Below are positions 11,860 through 24,302 of a stretch of DNA of 64,000 bases, one piece after another. How positions within the stretch are numbered: the first letter of the stretch is position 1; each line of letters opens with the position of its first letter. The notes beneath the pieces are model-generated. The model was not told where the DNA came from, searched no databases, and saw only the letters and a program-made list of their open reading frames with translations. Source of the DNA: Paramecium sonneborni. Lineage: Eukaryota; Ciliophora; Oligohymenophorea; Peniculida; Parameciidae. Location: the NCBI GenBank assembly GCA_905182985.1, contig CAJJDN010000026.1, positions 499,223-563,222 of the forward strand, in the 5' to 3' direction. Made by a program: the position numbers and the translations under genes.

Positions 11860-12536
11860 ATGGAATACTAGTTAGAATTAGCAAATAAAACTATAGAGGA
11901 ATTGAAATAAAAATTATTAGCTGCTGAACAATAAATAGTTTCTAAGGATACTGAAAAAATTTCAAAATTAGAGTTGTAAGAAAAATAAATTGAACATATG
12001 AGTGATGAAATAGCTTAATTATATAGAAAATTAGAGTTTTAAGAGCATGAATTAAGAATTAAGGTTTAATTTTAACTTAGTCTAAGGATGATCAAAATTA
12101 TAAATGTGAAGCATATATAGAAAGATTAGAATAATAATTAAGAGAAACATATTATTAAATTGATGATCGAAATGAATATTTGAAATAAATAGAATAAAGA
12201 ATTGCGCCTTTAAATTAAGAAAACTTAAAACTAATTTCACAAAATAAATCATTCTAATAAGAGTTAGAATATTATAAGAGATCCGTTTAAAGTCAAATAT
12301 TAAAGTAGAAAGCAGAATATGAAATGAAAATTATTGAATAGCAGGATAAATTAATTCAATTAACTAGAACTTCAAATAAAGAAAATGTTGCTATTTCTTA
12401 AAATACATCATTTATTGATTACGGAAAAGAAAGCAGAGCTAGTAGACAATCTACTTAAGACTAATTATTTGAATTGTAATCAGAATTAAACAAGAACATT
12501 AAGCTATTAAATTCAAAACTTAAATAATATAAATGA
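11860..12536 (+). CDS. Coiled-coil protein, 217 aa
   Basis: Starts at ATG 11860 and ends at TGA 12536 with one 23-nt intron (12064-12086). Heptad-like Glu/Lys/Leu/Gln-rich sequence covers nearly all of it (e.g. LANKTIEELKQKLLAAEQQI), with a short Ser/Thr break (GKESRASRQSTQ) near residue 180. No TM segment or signal peptide. Function unknown. Such short coiled coils are common among ciliate basal-body and cytoskeletal proteins, which is only a suggestion. It is convergent with the FYVE/TBC gene, stops 22 nt apart. Confidence 0.75.
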
Positions 12537-12558
12537 TTTAATTTGTTATTTATGTGAT

Positions 12559-14705
12559 TCAGAAAATCTTACAATCTGCGTTTGCAGCACAACTTTATTT
12601 ATTTTCACTTAAGATTCTTTTATCATCTTAAACTACTTATGGTCTTGGTTCAATATTTTGTTTGACTCTCTTTTTTTCAAGTTCTTAAATCAAATCTTAT
12701 TTATGTTCTATTTCTATTTGTAATTCTTTATTTTATTCAACTAAATAATCTAATTGTTTTTATAAGGATTCACTTTTTTAACGAAAAGGTTCGACCTATT
12801 CTTTCTTGATTTTTGCTTAAGTCATATAATAAATTAAATCTTCATTTAGTTTGCTTATTAATTATTTAATATTTCTAGCTGCTACTTTTTTTGCAGGATC
12901 TTAATCTTAAATTAATAATTGAAGATCATCTGATACATCATCTTAATTCTCAATTTTAGAATTTATTTGAGAGTTTTCAAATAAATTTTATGATGAAATC
13001 GTTAATTAATCTTATTTTTTTTATTATTATAATTCTTATATTTATTTTTTTAAATTTAAGATTTCTTAATTTTTTTTTTCTAAAAGATTTTTTCCTTCTT
13101 CTAAATCTTTTATTACACTACTAATTTAAGCAACTGAAGATGTTCGTTTTGAAATTTTAGGTTCTTCAAGTGCTTCAATCCTTTTTTCTAATTCAGATTT
13201 TTCTAAAGTTAATTTAGCAATTTAATCATTCTTTAATTTAACTAATTATGCCATTTAAGTAGGATTTGAGTTTTAGAGTTTTAAAACTTCAATTTCTTAT
13301 TTGCATTTTAAAAGTTCATTTTCTAATTGTGTTGAATCACTTTTCGTTGATAAAGTAAATGATGAAGATTCATTTGCTTTTTCTTATTTCATAAATTATA
13401 ATTTAAGATTATGATTTGATTCTAATAGATTAGAGTTTTCTGTTTCAAGTTTTTCATATTAAAGTTTTAAAGTTTTGAATTCATTCTATATATTTTATAT
13501 TTAATCACTTAATTAATCAATTTCTATTTTTTATTTGGAAATCTTAATTTTATCTACAGCCATTTCTTATTTTAAATTTGTATTTTCTTATTAAATTAAA
13601 TTGATTTATTATTTCATTTTATTTTCTTATTATTATTGTTACTCTGATTAACTTATAGATCTTACACTGCTATTGGAATCACTTCTTTATTTTTTAGTTT
13701 CATTATAATATTTTTGAAACTATTATTCTTTGACATTCCAAAGAATAAATAATTTATTTTTTTCTGGTGTTTCTTTGAATTAATGTGCACTAAAAGCACA
13801 AGTTAGTACTTTTATAAATTCATTAAATCCATCTTCTTAGAATAGTTAAGAGAACATAAATAAAGATGTTTATATTTCAAATGCATTTATTGTTAATGAT
13901 ACAATATAAGGTCCTACTTCTTATAGAAATGGTTTAATAGGTTCAGTTGGAATTTTTAAATTATGGAATGTTTTAATCATCACACCAAGCTCAGATTTAA
14001 AGTCATAACCAAGTCTTAAGTTTCTAAAATGCATTGCTTAAGGAATTAATCGTGTATAAATAACTTTAAGTAAACCATAAGATGTGGCTTCTGAACTTAA
14101 ACATAATAAGATTAAAGTTGTAAAAATCATACAAGGATGAAAGCCTACTTCAGGATGATTTCTGAGGAAGGTTCCAAGCACATTTCTAATAGAACCTAAA
14201 ACTAAACCTTTTTCTATTTAAACTACTAAACTAATAAAGTCTCTTATTGAATAATTCATTTTTCTATCAATCTCATCATAAATTAAATCCAACTAATTTA
14301 TAAACTAATTATATTCTAAGGGGTCTTTTTACTCTTATACTTTGTATTATTCTTTAATCTATCTCACATCAACTCCAAGATTTTTAAGCCATTCTAATCC
14401 TAAAGAATCCTTATTAAACTAAATCATATTAGTTCGAATAAATTATTTAAGCATATCAGACTCAGATTTGCAAATATTACAAACTCTATGAGGATCTTTG
14501 CTTTTTGAATAACCCAATATAATCATTTTATTTTAAGCACATTTGTCACATACCGCTCGTTTACATCTTAAGTTTATAGACACATTTCATACCTTTTGCA
14601 TTAATGTTCCTTAGTCATTACACTAAAATCTTTGAAACAAATTAAGCAAGATTTGTATTACTGTCTTTATGAGCTGATTTCTACATGAAATAAATTTCCC
14701 TTCAT
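12559..14705 (-). CDS. FYVE zinc finger + TBC (Rab-GAP-like) + coiled-coil protein, 706 aa
   Basis: With one 26-nt intron removed (14567-14592), the N-terminus forms a FYVE-type double zinc finger: CLICFKDFSVMTKEHQCKRC ... AVCDKC ... RVCNIC, where KEHQCKRC corresponds to the R(R/K)HHCR core. FYVE fingers bind PI3P on endosomes. A helical domain follows with TBC character (IRNVLGTFLRNHPEVGFHP, then YTRLIPQAMHFRN), although the arginine-finger IxxDxxR motif is not clear. The last about 330 residues are a long coiled coil with Gln/Ser linkers. A Rab-regulating endosomal tether is a reasonable inference. Start 14705 is the first ATG after an in-frame TGA. A different upstream frame (about 14707-14880) is also open and could be an extra 5' exon. 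Confidence 0.75.
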
Positions 14706-15388
14706 TAAATTAATATTGCATCATGTAAATTAGGTTTTCAATATGTTTAATCATTTTAGATTATTCCAGATTTGAAACAAAAAACGAATACTTATTATCA
14801 TCATTTGATAATTGACAATATTCAAGACTAATTTATTAATGTTCGTTTATTTTAATAATTATTCTTCAAATTTTAGATAACTTCCTTGTTCATTATTTTT
14901 CTTAAATAAGAACAAATACAAATTAATATTATTCAATATCAGATTTATAACAAAATAGAATTTAAAATTAATTTATAGCTTTTTTAATATTCCCATAGTT
15001 TTACTTTATTTAGCATATAATTTAGAAAAAACAAACACTTGAAATTAAAAGGGATTTTAAATTTGAGATTTATTTTGAAATTTTATACTGCACACAGTAA
15101 ATGAAATAAATCTAATAAGAACCTTTAATTCTTTATCAAAAAATATCAGTTTAAAAATTGAATATTTTTTAAATGATAAAATTAAAATTAATATTATTTT
15201 AAAAATTTGTATATACACATACATATAAATTGTATAAATATTTATCATCCAAAATTTGATTTAATTATCATTATTCTATATTTATTTATTTGAATCAATA
15301 AAAATATAAATTAATTGGATTCTTTAAAATATAGGGAAGATAAAATTTATATTGCTTTATTAATTAATTAAAAATACGTGACATCATT
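14706..15388. other. Shared upstream region of two divergent genes
   Basis: About 680 nt between the divergent FYVE/TBC (minus) and acid phosphatase (plus) genes. The first 180 nt contain a minus-strand open frame with plausible protein character (…QSKMIKHIENLIYMMQ…) that I could not splice to the downstream gene. The rest shows only AT-rich DNA. Confidence 0.45.
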
Positions 15389-16501
15389 ATGATTCACATT
15401 CTTAGTCTTGTGATTTCAACTGCTATGGCTTTCTAATCTATTTTGATAATGCGTCATGGTGCTCGTGATCCTCATACATGGACTGAAATAGATAGAAACT
15501 TTTTATGGATTGTGGATCCAACCATTTTGACAGAAAAAGGGGTTAAGTAATTAGTTTAACTTGGAATCAACTAATAAAGGTTAGATATATTTGATTCTTT
15601 TGGAAATTGTATTTATGAATAATTGGAACTCTAATCTTCTAAATCAGCAAGATGTACATCATCACTAGTTTGTTTTATAAAGGGATTATGTCCTTAAAAT
15701 TATGCAGATATATTGCATAGATTATTTTAAGAATAGTATCAACCTTATGTGACTAATTAAACAGCATTTGAAGAAATTATGAATTCTAATTTTGAAGATC
15801 CTCTTGAATTAAATTTTGAAGCATTTGATAAACCCTTAGATTTTATGTTTCAAGGCCAAAAGAAGAATACTTGCCCAAACGTTTAAACTGTTAATAAAGC
15901 AGTTTAATCATCAACTTAATATAAAAAAAAAGAAAAAGAACTTCTAAGTAGAGAAGAATTCAATAAAGTATATTATTGGATTTAAGAAGCAAATCCAAGC
16001 ACAGTGATTGATAAGAGTAAGTTAAATCTTAATGATGTTGATGAATTTTATGATGATTACTTTTGTAATAGTTTTGAAGGATTTAATTTTCCTGATCCAG
16101 ATTAAGATACCCAAAATTATTTGAATGAAGTGGAACAATTCTTAAAATATTTTGGAGCCAACTCTGAACCTTTATAACATTATGCTGGAGTATCAGAACC
16201 TTTCAGATGGATCATTTAATAACTTGATTCAAATTAATCTTTAAGTGTTTATTCAGGAACTGAAACTAATTAAATGGCAATTCTTTCAGTCTTGACTGAT
16301 TAATAATATTTAACTCCATTTGCTTCTTAACTTGAACTTGTTATTTAAGGGTAAAGAGTATATATCTACTATAATAAATAATTTATTAATGCTTCTTATT
16401 GTGAAAGCGATTTTTATTGTACCAAACAAGAATTAATTAACTATCTAAGCAAATATGTAGTAAATAACCTTAATGAATTATGTAATTCTAACGAACAATG
16501 A
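15389..16501 (+). CDS. Secreted histidine acid phosphatase-like protein, 370 aa
   Basis: A single exon from ATG 15389 to TGA 16501. Residues 1-15 (MIHILSLVISTAMAF) form a signal peptide. R22-H23-G24-A25-R26-D27-P28 is the RHGxRxP phosphate-binding motif of branch-2 histidine phosphatases, in which the histidine is phosphorylated. The C-terminal general-acid motif HD, normally in a YSxHDTT context, reads YSGTETN (about residues 288-294), so the proton donor pair is T-E. Paired cysteines (CIYE, CTSS, CFIK, CPQN, ESDFYC) fit an extracellular or lysosomal protein. It is either a diverged phosphatase or an inactive family member. Length is normal for the family. Confidence 0.85.
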
Positions 16502-16870
16502 TAAATATATCTATATTTTTAAAATAAAAAGCTATCTTTTTATATTATTTTTTATTTTATCTTTCTTAATTATTTTTGAAATTTCAAAATTAAAAAATTC
16601 ATCAAAACATTATAATCAATTATTCATTTTAAAAATAATTTCTAAGATCAAGAATTAATTTATTTTAATAAAATAATCTTTTAATTTAAATATACCTCTT
16701 GTTATATTATGAATAAAATAATTTGTAAAATAGATTTTGAATTAAGTTAAATTTGATTGGAATTCTAAAAAATATAACTTGAAAAATCATATTATAATTT
16801 AGAAATATAATTGTATGTAATAATTAAAATAATGTTGATAATAAATTGAATGATATTTTTTTATTTTAAA
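16502..16870. other. Intergenic between convergent genes, nothing recognised
   Basis: AT-rich region holding the 3' flanks of two convergent genes. A short T-rich hydrophobic frame (near 16500-16660) looks like a chance frame. Confidence 0.5.
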
Positions 16871-19800
16871 TCAAATTCTTCTTTAGGCAACTAATTTATT
16901 GATAGTAAATGCATCATTTTCTTTTAGAATGGCTTCTACTTACATGAAAGATTCATTGGATTCACCTAATTGTTTATAAATATAAAAATTACTATCATCA
17001 TATTGTAAACAGAAACATACTCTTGATGGATTGATACCTAATTCTGGAACATGGCCAGAAGCTAATTAAGCTAAATACTCTGAAATAGCACATAAAATAT
17101 CAGCAGCATTTTCTTTAGTGACATCAATAGTTGCCTCACATCTATAAATATTAATAAATGATAAGATACTCTTTGACAACAGGAACTTAAGGTTCAGAAG
17201 GAGGAGGAGCTGGTTTAGGTGCTGGAACAGGTTCAGGTTAAGGTTCTGGTTCAGGTAATGGTTCTGGTTTTATTTCATCAGGAATAACAGGAGGTTCAGG
17301 TTCAGGAGGAGGAGGAGGTGGAACGAATGATTCTTCTTCTTCTGGTTCAACTGATTCTTCTGAAGGAATATCTTCTGGTTAAGTAGGAGTAAATTCTTCT
17401 TCTGGCCAAACTGATTCTTCTTCAGAGAAATCTTCAGGAATCTCTTCTGGTTCAACTGGAGTAAATTATTCCTCTTCTTCTGGCCAAACTGGTTATTCTT
17501 CAGAGAATTCGATTGGATCATTAGGAGTATCAGTTGGAGGTTAAGGATTATAACCAAAGATAATATCTTTTGGTGGATTTACTACATCAATATCAACATC
17601 TCCAATACAAAGATTAACTCTCCAATTATAGAATTAACCATTGAAAGCAGGATATAAACCATCATTACCAATGTAAAGTCTTCTTTAAGGAACAAGATAA
17701 TGACGAACATCATGAATTTAATTAGAAGGCATTTCTGAATCTGATAAATAAATCAAATAATTAGCATATTTAGTTCTTCTGCTGTAACCAAAGTAAACAT
17801 AATGCCATTAACCTAATGATGATCCATATTCAACTGAATCCCACAAATTAGGATTACCAGATCCTGAATATGTATAGGTAGTAACTTAATATCTGTTGCC
17901 AACTAATTCATTACCAAGATAAAGAGCTAGATCTCTATCTCCTAATTAAATATCATCTAAATCAGCATCAGTATTTTCTGATAATCTGAAAACAGTGTGC
18001 CAAACATCTTAATCTTCTAAAGATTCCCATTTGAACCAACCAGAAACTGAATAACCAGCATCCCAAGAAGAGAAATCATATCTTTCTTCAGAACTATCAT
18101 CAAATCCAGAAAATTCGAAATCACCTAAAACATGTGTATCTAATTCACAAAGTTCTTCTGGAGGATTATTGCATGAATCAACAATTTATTTATATGTTTT
18201 TTCATCTTTGAAATGAAGATTTGGTGCAGAGACAGCAAAATGTCCATAAACTTTACCTTAGAATGATGGATGAGAATCTTATTCACCACCAATAATGAAT
18301 TCTAAAGATGTGAAACTTTCATGAGAAGCTGGAGTTTCTCTCAAAGCTGGTTATTCTTCAAAGAATTTTACTCCACATCCAGTAACACCTTTACCATGAC
18401 TAATAAATACAAAACTCCAATCTCCTTCAAAATCATCATTTTAAACAGATGTAGATTATTATGTTGATCCATCAGCAGTAACACATTTAACTCCGGTTTT
18501 AGTAACAAACACACCTAATACAGTATTACCATTATCTTATAAACTGGCTAAATGGAATTCTTCAGCATCTGTAAAAGCAGGATATTTTTATAATTTTTAG
18601 AAGTATAAACCAAATCCATATTAACCTGATATGGTAAGAGTACTAGTAAATCCTGGTTCAACTTAAGTAGCTGCTAATTCAACATATTCTGTAGATTCCG
18701 AAGAATGACATACTAATGGAGATTCTTCATCATCTTCATCAACAGGAACAGGTGGTTATTCTTCAAAAGTGGCTTCTTCTCCTTCTTCTTCTGGTAATAC
18801 AGGTATTGTAGGATGTGATGGTTCATCAGATTCTTCTTCATAAAAGAATTCTTCTCCTTCTTCAGGAACATCAAATGGTGTAGGTTAAGGTGGTTCAACA
18901 GGTGTTTCTTCAAAAGTAAATTCTTCTCCTTCTTCAGGTAAATCAACAGGTGGTTAAGGTGGTTCAACAGGATGTTCTTCAGAATAGAATTCTTCTCCTT
19001 CTTCTGGTGTTGGTGGTTATGGTTAATCTGGAGTTTCTTCAAAAGGAGATTCTTCATCGTCTTATTCTGGAGTTTCTTCATCATCTGGTTATACAGGTGG
19101 AGAAGGTTATTCTTCATCTTCTTCGGTAGTTGGAACTATTGGTTCTGATTCTTCTCCTGGTATAGTCCATTCTTCTGTTCCATCTTCTGTTATTGTTGGT
19201 TCTTCTGGTGACTCTTCTGCATTTGGATTAACTGGTGGTTCATCTGTTGGACCTTCTTCTTCAGATGGTACTTCTGGTGTTGATTAATCTTCTTCTGGTG
19301 TTGTTGGTTAATCTTCTTCTGATTATGGCTAATCTTCTTCTGGACTTGGTTTATCTTCTGGAGTTGTTGGAACATCAGTCTCTTCTACTGGCTCTTCTGT
19401 AAATTCTTCACTTGGTTCACTTGGTAATTCTGATGGAATTTCAGGCACAGGTTCATCTGGACATGTTGGTTGGCATGCTTATTAACATCCAGATTAAATA
19501 ATCTTTAAATCTTCTATCTTTCCTTTCACTTTTATCACTGTAACTGGTGATTGCTAACATTATTAGTGAACATTATTCATTTATTTTATTAAATAAGCAC
19601 ATAATTTTGTTAAAGTTTCTGTACATTCTTCTCTTTCATGTTTATCTTAATATTTAATAAAACTTATTACCATGAGATTGCAATCCTTATAATTTGTTTT
19701 ATAATTCAGAAAGCACTGGTGGAGATATGAGATCCAAATCTTTGATCTTATCTACCAGCTTCTAATACTTCTTGTGTTTTATTAAGTGTTTCATTTCAGT

Positions 19801-20022
19801 TAATGTTTCAATATGTGAAGGAATACGATCTTTTTTCTCCAAAACATTCTACCATTGACTTAAGGTTTACTCCAACTCATCGAAATGTGATCGAGGAGTT
19901 TGGCAATTCAATTAAGAAGTATCTAAAGCATCTACTTCTGCTAATGTATGGGACATCAATGATGCCTCGAAATTCAATGCTGCTGCGTACATCAACAGCA
20001 TAAACAGAGCATGCATTCTCAT
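16871..20022 (-). CDS. Large secreted acidic repeat protein with LamG/concanavalin-like domain, 1032 aa
   Basis: Minus-strand gene from ATG 20022 to TGA 16871 with introns 19646-19670 and 17142-17169. A signal peptide (MRMHALFMLLMYAAAL) is followed by a helical region with several cysteines, then a long acidic Pro/Glu region of repeats (units such as PEEGEEF, PEEDQ and EEPVEP) around residues 190-400. A beta-rich region follows, with a recognisable LamG-like pattern (GYSVSGWFKWES ... GQWHYVYFGYS ... RRLYIGNDGLYPAFNGQFYNW) around residues 650-800. A second acidic Pro/Glu block (about 820-950) precedes a short conserved C-terminal domain. The acidic repeats suggest a calcium-binding surface or secreted matrix protein, possibly trichocyst- or mucocyst-related. 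That is inference from composition only. The minus-strand purine richness here produces several false frames on other readings. Confidence 0.85.
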
Positions 20023-21171
20023 TTTGTTTAATAAATATAATTGTTATGCATTCAAAACGGATTATTACAAATATTGAGTAATTAATTATACTCCTCACTA
20101 ATTAATGTAACTTATAAAAGAAAGACAATTTTAATGCTTTACCATTGTAGAACACAAATATTATCTAATTGATACATTAACAATGAAAGTTTAAATTTGG
20201 AAAATATTTTATTTCAGCACAAAAATAGTTCAAAACTTCAAAAATTAAGATTATTTTTATAAAACTATAATGAGAATATTATTAGTAATCAATAGTGCAT
20301 TAATAATTTTTTCATTTCAAAACTTGCTTTGCATTTAAAATCATTAAATATATTGACTATAATTTTTAATGCTAATAAAATTTCAAAATACAAATGCTGC
20401 TCCATAATTTAAATTACCCAGATTAAAAAAAAGGATGATTCATATATATTAAGCTGGTAAAAAATTTATCTTTACATCTCAATTAATCATTTTTTCTCTT
20501 ATTCTAATTTTTTAAACTCTAATTTATTGTATTTTCATTTTTTTATCATGATTGTGAAATAACTAATTATAAGTATGTAATTACCATTTATTGATGCACA
20601 TCTATAAAGTAAAAATGAAATATTTGCGCAAGCAATTGATATAAATTGAAAATATATAACAAAGCAATTTGATGATTCTAAATTAAAAATTTCAATTCTT
20701 AATCTTTTTGTTGTTAGATTGTTAGAATGAATTTATTTTTTTCTTAGTTTTAATTTTAATTTTCATTTTCACACATTTAGATTAAAAATTATATGAATTG
20801 CAGTAATGGTTTTGAAATTATGATTTAGCAATAATCATGTCAAATTTATGAAATATACACACATTCACTCTTGATAAAGAAGGGAGAATCTCAAATTTTA
20901 GAATTATAAAGTTCTTATTTAATTTTCTTGTATTTAATTATTTAGATTAATTTAATGAATTACATGAAACCTCGATAAGAATCAACAAACATAAGAATGG
21001 GAATGACGTTAAATTGATAATCCAAGTTTTGATGTAATTAAATTGCAAAACTTAAGGTTTCATAGTTTAATAGTGAGCTAACGTCATGTTACGTTAAGAA
21101 TTGTATGAGATACATGCATAATTTTAAATTTTAGCAATATCTGTAAATTATACAATAAATTAATTATTCAA
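20023..21171. other. Long upstream region of divergent genes
   Basis: Between the divergent secreted-protein gene (minus) and the exchanger gene (plus). A mini-frame near 20270 begins with a signal-peptide-like MRILLVINSALIIFSFQNLL but ends within 30 codons, and I found no good splice to extend it. Nested inverted repeats lie at 21003-21087. Otherwise AT-rich. Confidence 0.45.
21003..21087. repeat. Two nested inverted repeats upstream of the exchanger gene
   Basis: atgacgtta (21003-21011) pairs with taacgtcat (21079-21087), and inside it aagttttg (21024-21031) pairs with caaaactt (21046-21053). The outer arms contain TGACGT, a CRE-like half site. It could form a hairpin or be a factor-binding palindrome about 85 nt upstream of the start codon. 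Confidence 0.45.
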
Positions 21172-24100
21172 ATGGCAGAGCATGAACATGAATTTGAGGG
21201 TCATGAAGAAGAGTTAGAAGCCCCAAAAGATTCATTATGGAGAGATGAGCATGAAATGGAGAAATCTGCAAATATTGTTTATTTTCTTACGTTGGGAATA
21301 GTTTCAGGATTAATATTGAGAGAGATCAATAAGAAAACAAAGTAATGAAAGTGATATATATATGGTTAGATTTCCATACTCTCCTATGATTTTATCATTA
21401 GGAATATTATTGGGATTACTTTAGTAAAGTTTGGGATATGTTGGTGAGAGTGCAAGTATCTTGTCAAAAATGCATCCTCACTTAATAGTGTTTGTGTTTG
21501 TTCCTGTATTGTTATTTGAGTCAGCATTTAATTGTGATTGGTATACTTTCAAATATCAGATGGTCAATATTTTATTATTAGCAGGTCCTGGTTGTGGTTG
21601 GGTATTTAATATTTGAATAATAGGGTGCAATACTTTTAGGAGGTGTATTTAAAATGGTGTTACAATATGATGATAATGATATGACATGGTATTAAGCATT
21701 TACTCTTGGTTCTGTTTTATCAGCTACAGATCCTGTGGCAGTGGTTGCTTTATTAAAGGAATTAGGAGCAAGTTTAGCATTCAATCATTTAATAGAAGGG
21801 TATTAATAACATTTTATTAATTTAGAGAAGCTTTATTAAATGATGGTGTAGCAATGGTATTTTTTATATTTTTTAACAAATTTTCAAAAGCAGCAAGTGG
21901 AAAAGGTGAAGCTGTTACAGCTGGTTAAGTTGTTCTAAATTTTGTTAGAAATTCATTAGTTGGACCAGGATTAGGATTAGTATTAGGAATATTAGCTGCT
22001 TTATGGACTAAGAGAATTTTAGGAGATGATATAGAAGTAACATGGTTGACATTTGTATTCACATATTTAACATTTTATTGGGCAGAGTTTTGCTTTTTCA
22101 AAACAAGTGGTTTACTTGCTGTTGTAGGTTTAGGATTATTTTGGAGTGCATTTGGAAAAACAAGAATAAGATCATCAGTTGAACATTCTGTACATACTGT
22201 TTGGGGTTTTGTTTAATACTCTTGTGATACTTTAATATTTTTATTAGTTGGAATTATTGTTGGTACATAAGTGATTGAAGAAACATTTATACATAAATCA
22301 GATTATATAAGAATGATAGTGTTTTACTTTTTTATGATTTTGGCAAGATTCATTATGATTTTGACATTTTGGCCATTCTTAAGATGTTTTGGATATCCTA
22401 TTTCCAAGTCCGAATTCATAGTTCTTGTATATGGTGGATTAAGAGGTGCTTTAGGTTTAACATTGTCATTAATGGTTGGATGTGATGAAGAATTACCTGC
22501 TAGATTTAGACATTTGTCAGTATTTTATGGAGCAGGAATGGCTGCAATTACAAATTTAATTAATGGTACAACTTGCAAGGCATTGGTGTAATATTTAGAA
22601 ATGATTGAAAATCCTGTAGTTAAAAAAAAAGTGTATAAAAAATACTTAGAAGAATTAATAGTTAATTCTTAAGATAAAATGAGAGAATTAGAATCAGATT
22701 AATTTTATAGTATGGCTGATTGGAATAAGGTGAATTAATTGATAGGTCAACCTAAATTTATTGAGAAAATAGAGAGATTAGAAACAGAAATAAAATATAT
22801 GTTGGGTAGTAATAAAATAGCTTCAAATCCATCTAATTTATATGAAGGATTAACAGATCAAGAAGTTTTTGGGGAAGTTAGATACAGAATCTATCGTATT
22901 TTAAAAGGTTTGTATTATGATAAATTTGAATATGGATTATGCGAAGAAGACACAGTTAGATTATTAGTTGAATCAAGTGATATTGGTTTAGATCATACAA
23001 AAGCAATTTTAAATATTTGGGATTAATTATATAAGAATTTCTTAAATTTTAGTAGTGTGAACTTTTTCTTTAAAGTTAAAGAATTGCCATTAATAGGACC
23101 ATTTGCAAGAGATTATATGATTAAACATCTAGGATTTGTTTATGATGTTACAACAACATTTTTATCTTGTGCTAGTGAAGCATTGCATTTAACTGGAAGT
23201 TTCCCTATGGGTAAAGATGCTGTTAGAGTTGTAATGGAAGAACTTAATAAAGAAATAGAAAAAGCTGAAGGTTATTTAAGTATTTTAAATGACACATTTC
23301 CGGAAATTGTTAGAGCTATTTAAACTAAGAGAGCATCACATTCTATTTTAACACATTAAAGACATTATCTTGATGATACATAATAAAACGGATTAGTTGA
23401 TGATAAAGAATATTAATTACTTAAAAAAGAAATCAATACTAGATTAGTAGATTTGGAAAATCATTAATTTGATATGACTTTACCATCTTTCCATGTATTA
23501 GCTATGGAATTTCCTATATTTTCAGGCTTAGTATCTACTGATTTAGATAATATAATTAAAAGCGCTTATGAAAAAAAGTTTGGACCAGATGAAATTATAT
23601 ATGAATAAGGAATGACATGTTAGAATATTTATATTGTAAGTAAAGGTAATGTTGTAGATGAATTCCCAGGAGGTTCAATAAAGAAAGGCTTAGGATCATT
23701 AATTACATATACTAATCTTATAGGAGATGGCACCTGTATGAGTACTGCTAAAACTACAGCTGATTCATTGCTTTATTCATTAAATCTTAAAATTCTAAAA
23801 GATTTAATTAACAAAAATCCAGATTTCGAATTTAAGATTTATATCAATTCAGTTGGTAATAATACTAATTAATTTTAGAATATTTAAGAAAGATGTTTGA
23901 AGATTAAGCTGGACCTTTAGCTCATTTAGAAATTAAGAGATTATTAGATTTCTTTAGAACTAAAAGTAAATTAAAAAAGTTTACTGCAAATTAAAAATGT
24001 GATTTTATTTTTGGTGGATATTTATTCAGAGGAGAATTGAAGGACATCAATAATAAAGCTTATTCTCAATATACGTAGCATATAAATTTTTAAATTTAGT

Positions 24101-24295
24101 TACATTCCTCCTTAAGATACTGAATGCGTTGTAATCAAAGATTGTCAATGCTTAATTTTTGAAGATTCAGTAGAATCCTTCAATAATCAAATGTTGAAAT
24201 AACTTGATTTAGATCCTCATAAAGACTAATAGATTTAAGAAAGATATTCATAGATTAAACGTACTTCTATGATGGATAAAAGTAAACATCATTGA
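21172..24295 (+). CDS. Na+/H+ exchanger (NHE family) with C-terminal cyclic-nucleotide-binding domain, 999 aa
   Basis: Five introns (21342-21369, 21602-21623, 21800-21825, 23856-23878, 24075-24099) are removed. Residues about 30-470 form a multi-TM antiporter domain with family signatures: PVLLFESAFN (inhibitor-binding TM), SATDPVAVVALLKELGA (ion-binding TDP region), EGEALLNDGVAM, and a late YGGLRGALGLTLSL. The long cytosolic part is helical and then holds a CNBD-like fold (EIIYEQGMTCQNIYIVSKG ... LIGDGTCMSTAKTTADS). This order resembles sperm-type SLC9C exchangers, which combine NHE, a voltage sensor and a CNBD. I see no S1-S4 voltage-sensor with spaced arginines, but the 470-720 region was not modelled in detail. 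Probable role: cyclic-nucleotide-regulated pH control in plasma or ciliary membrane. The stop lies 7 nt from the stop of the opposite gene. Confidence 0.9.
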
Positions 24296-24302
24296 TATAA
24301 TA

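Noticed and set aside
15057..15248. Hydrophobic minus-strand frame MINIYTIYMYVYIQIF
   Set aside because: Pure Ile/Tyr/Lys/Phe composition from AT-rich DNA with no periodicity, so likely chance.
18713..19375. Lys/Asn/Gln-rich minus-strand frames
   Set aside because: Out-of-frame readings of the acidic Pro/Glu repeat region. The correct frame gives PEEGEEF repeats, a signal peptide and a LamG-like domain.
19803..20003. Plus-strand frame MFQYVKEYDLFSPKHSTIDL
   Set aside because: It lies antisense to the N-terminal coding region of the large secreted protein and ends at an ordinary reassigned codon.
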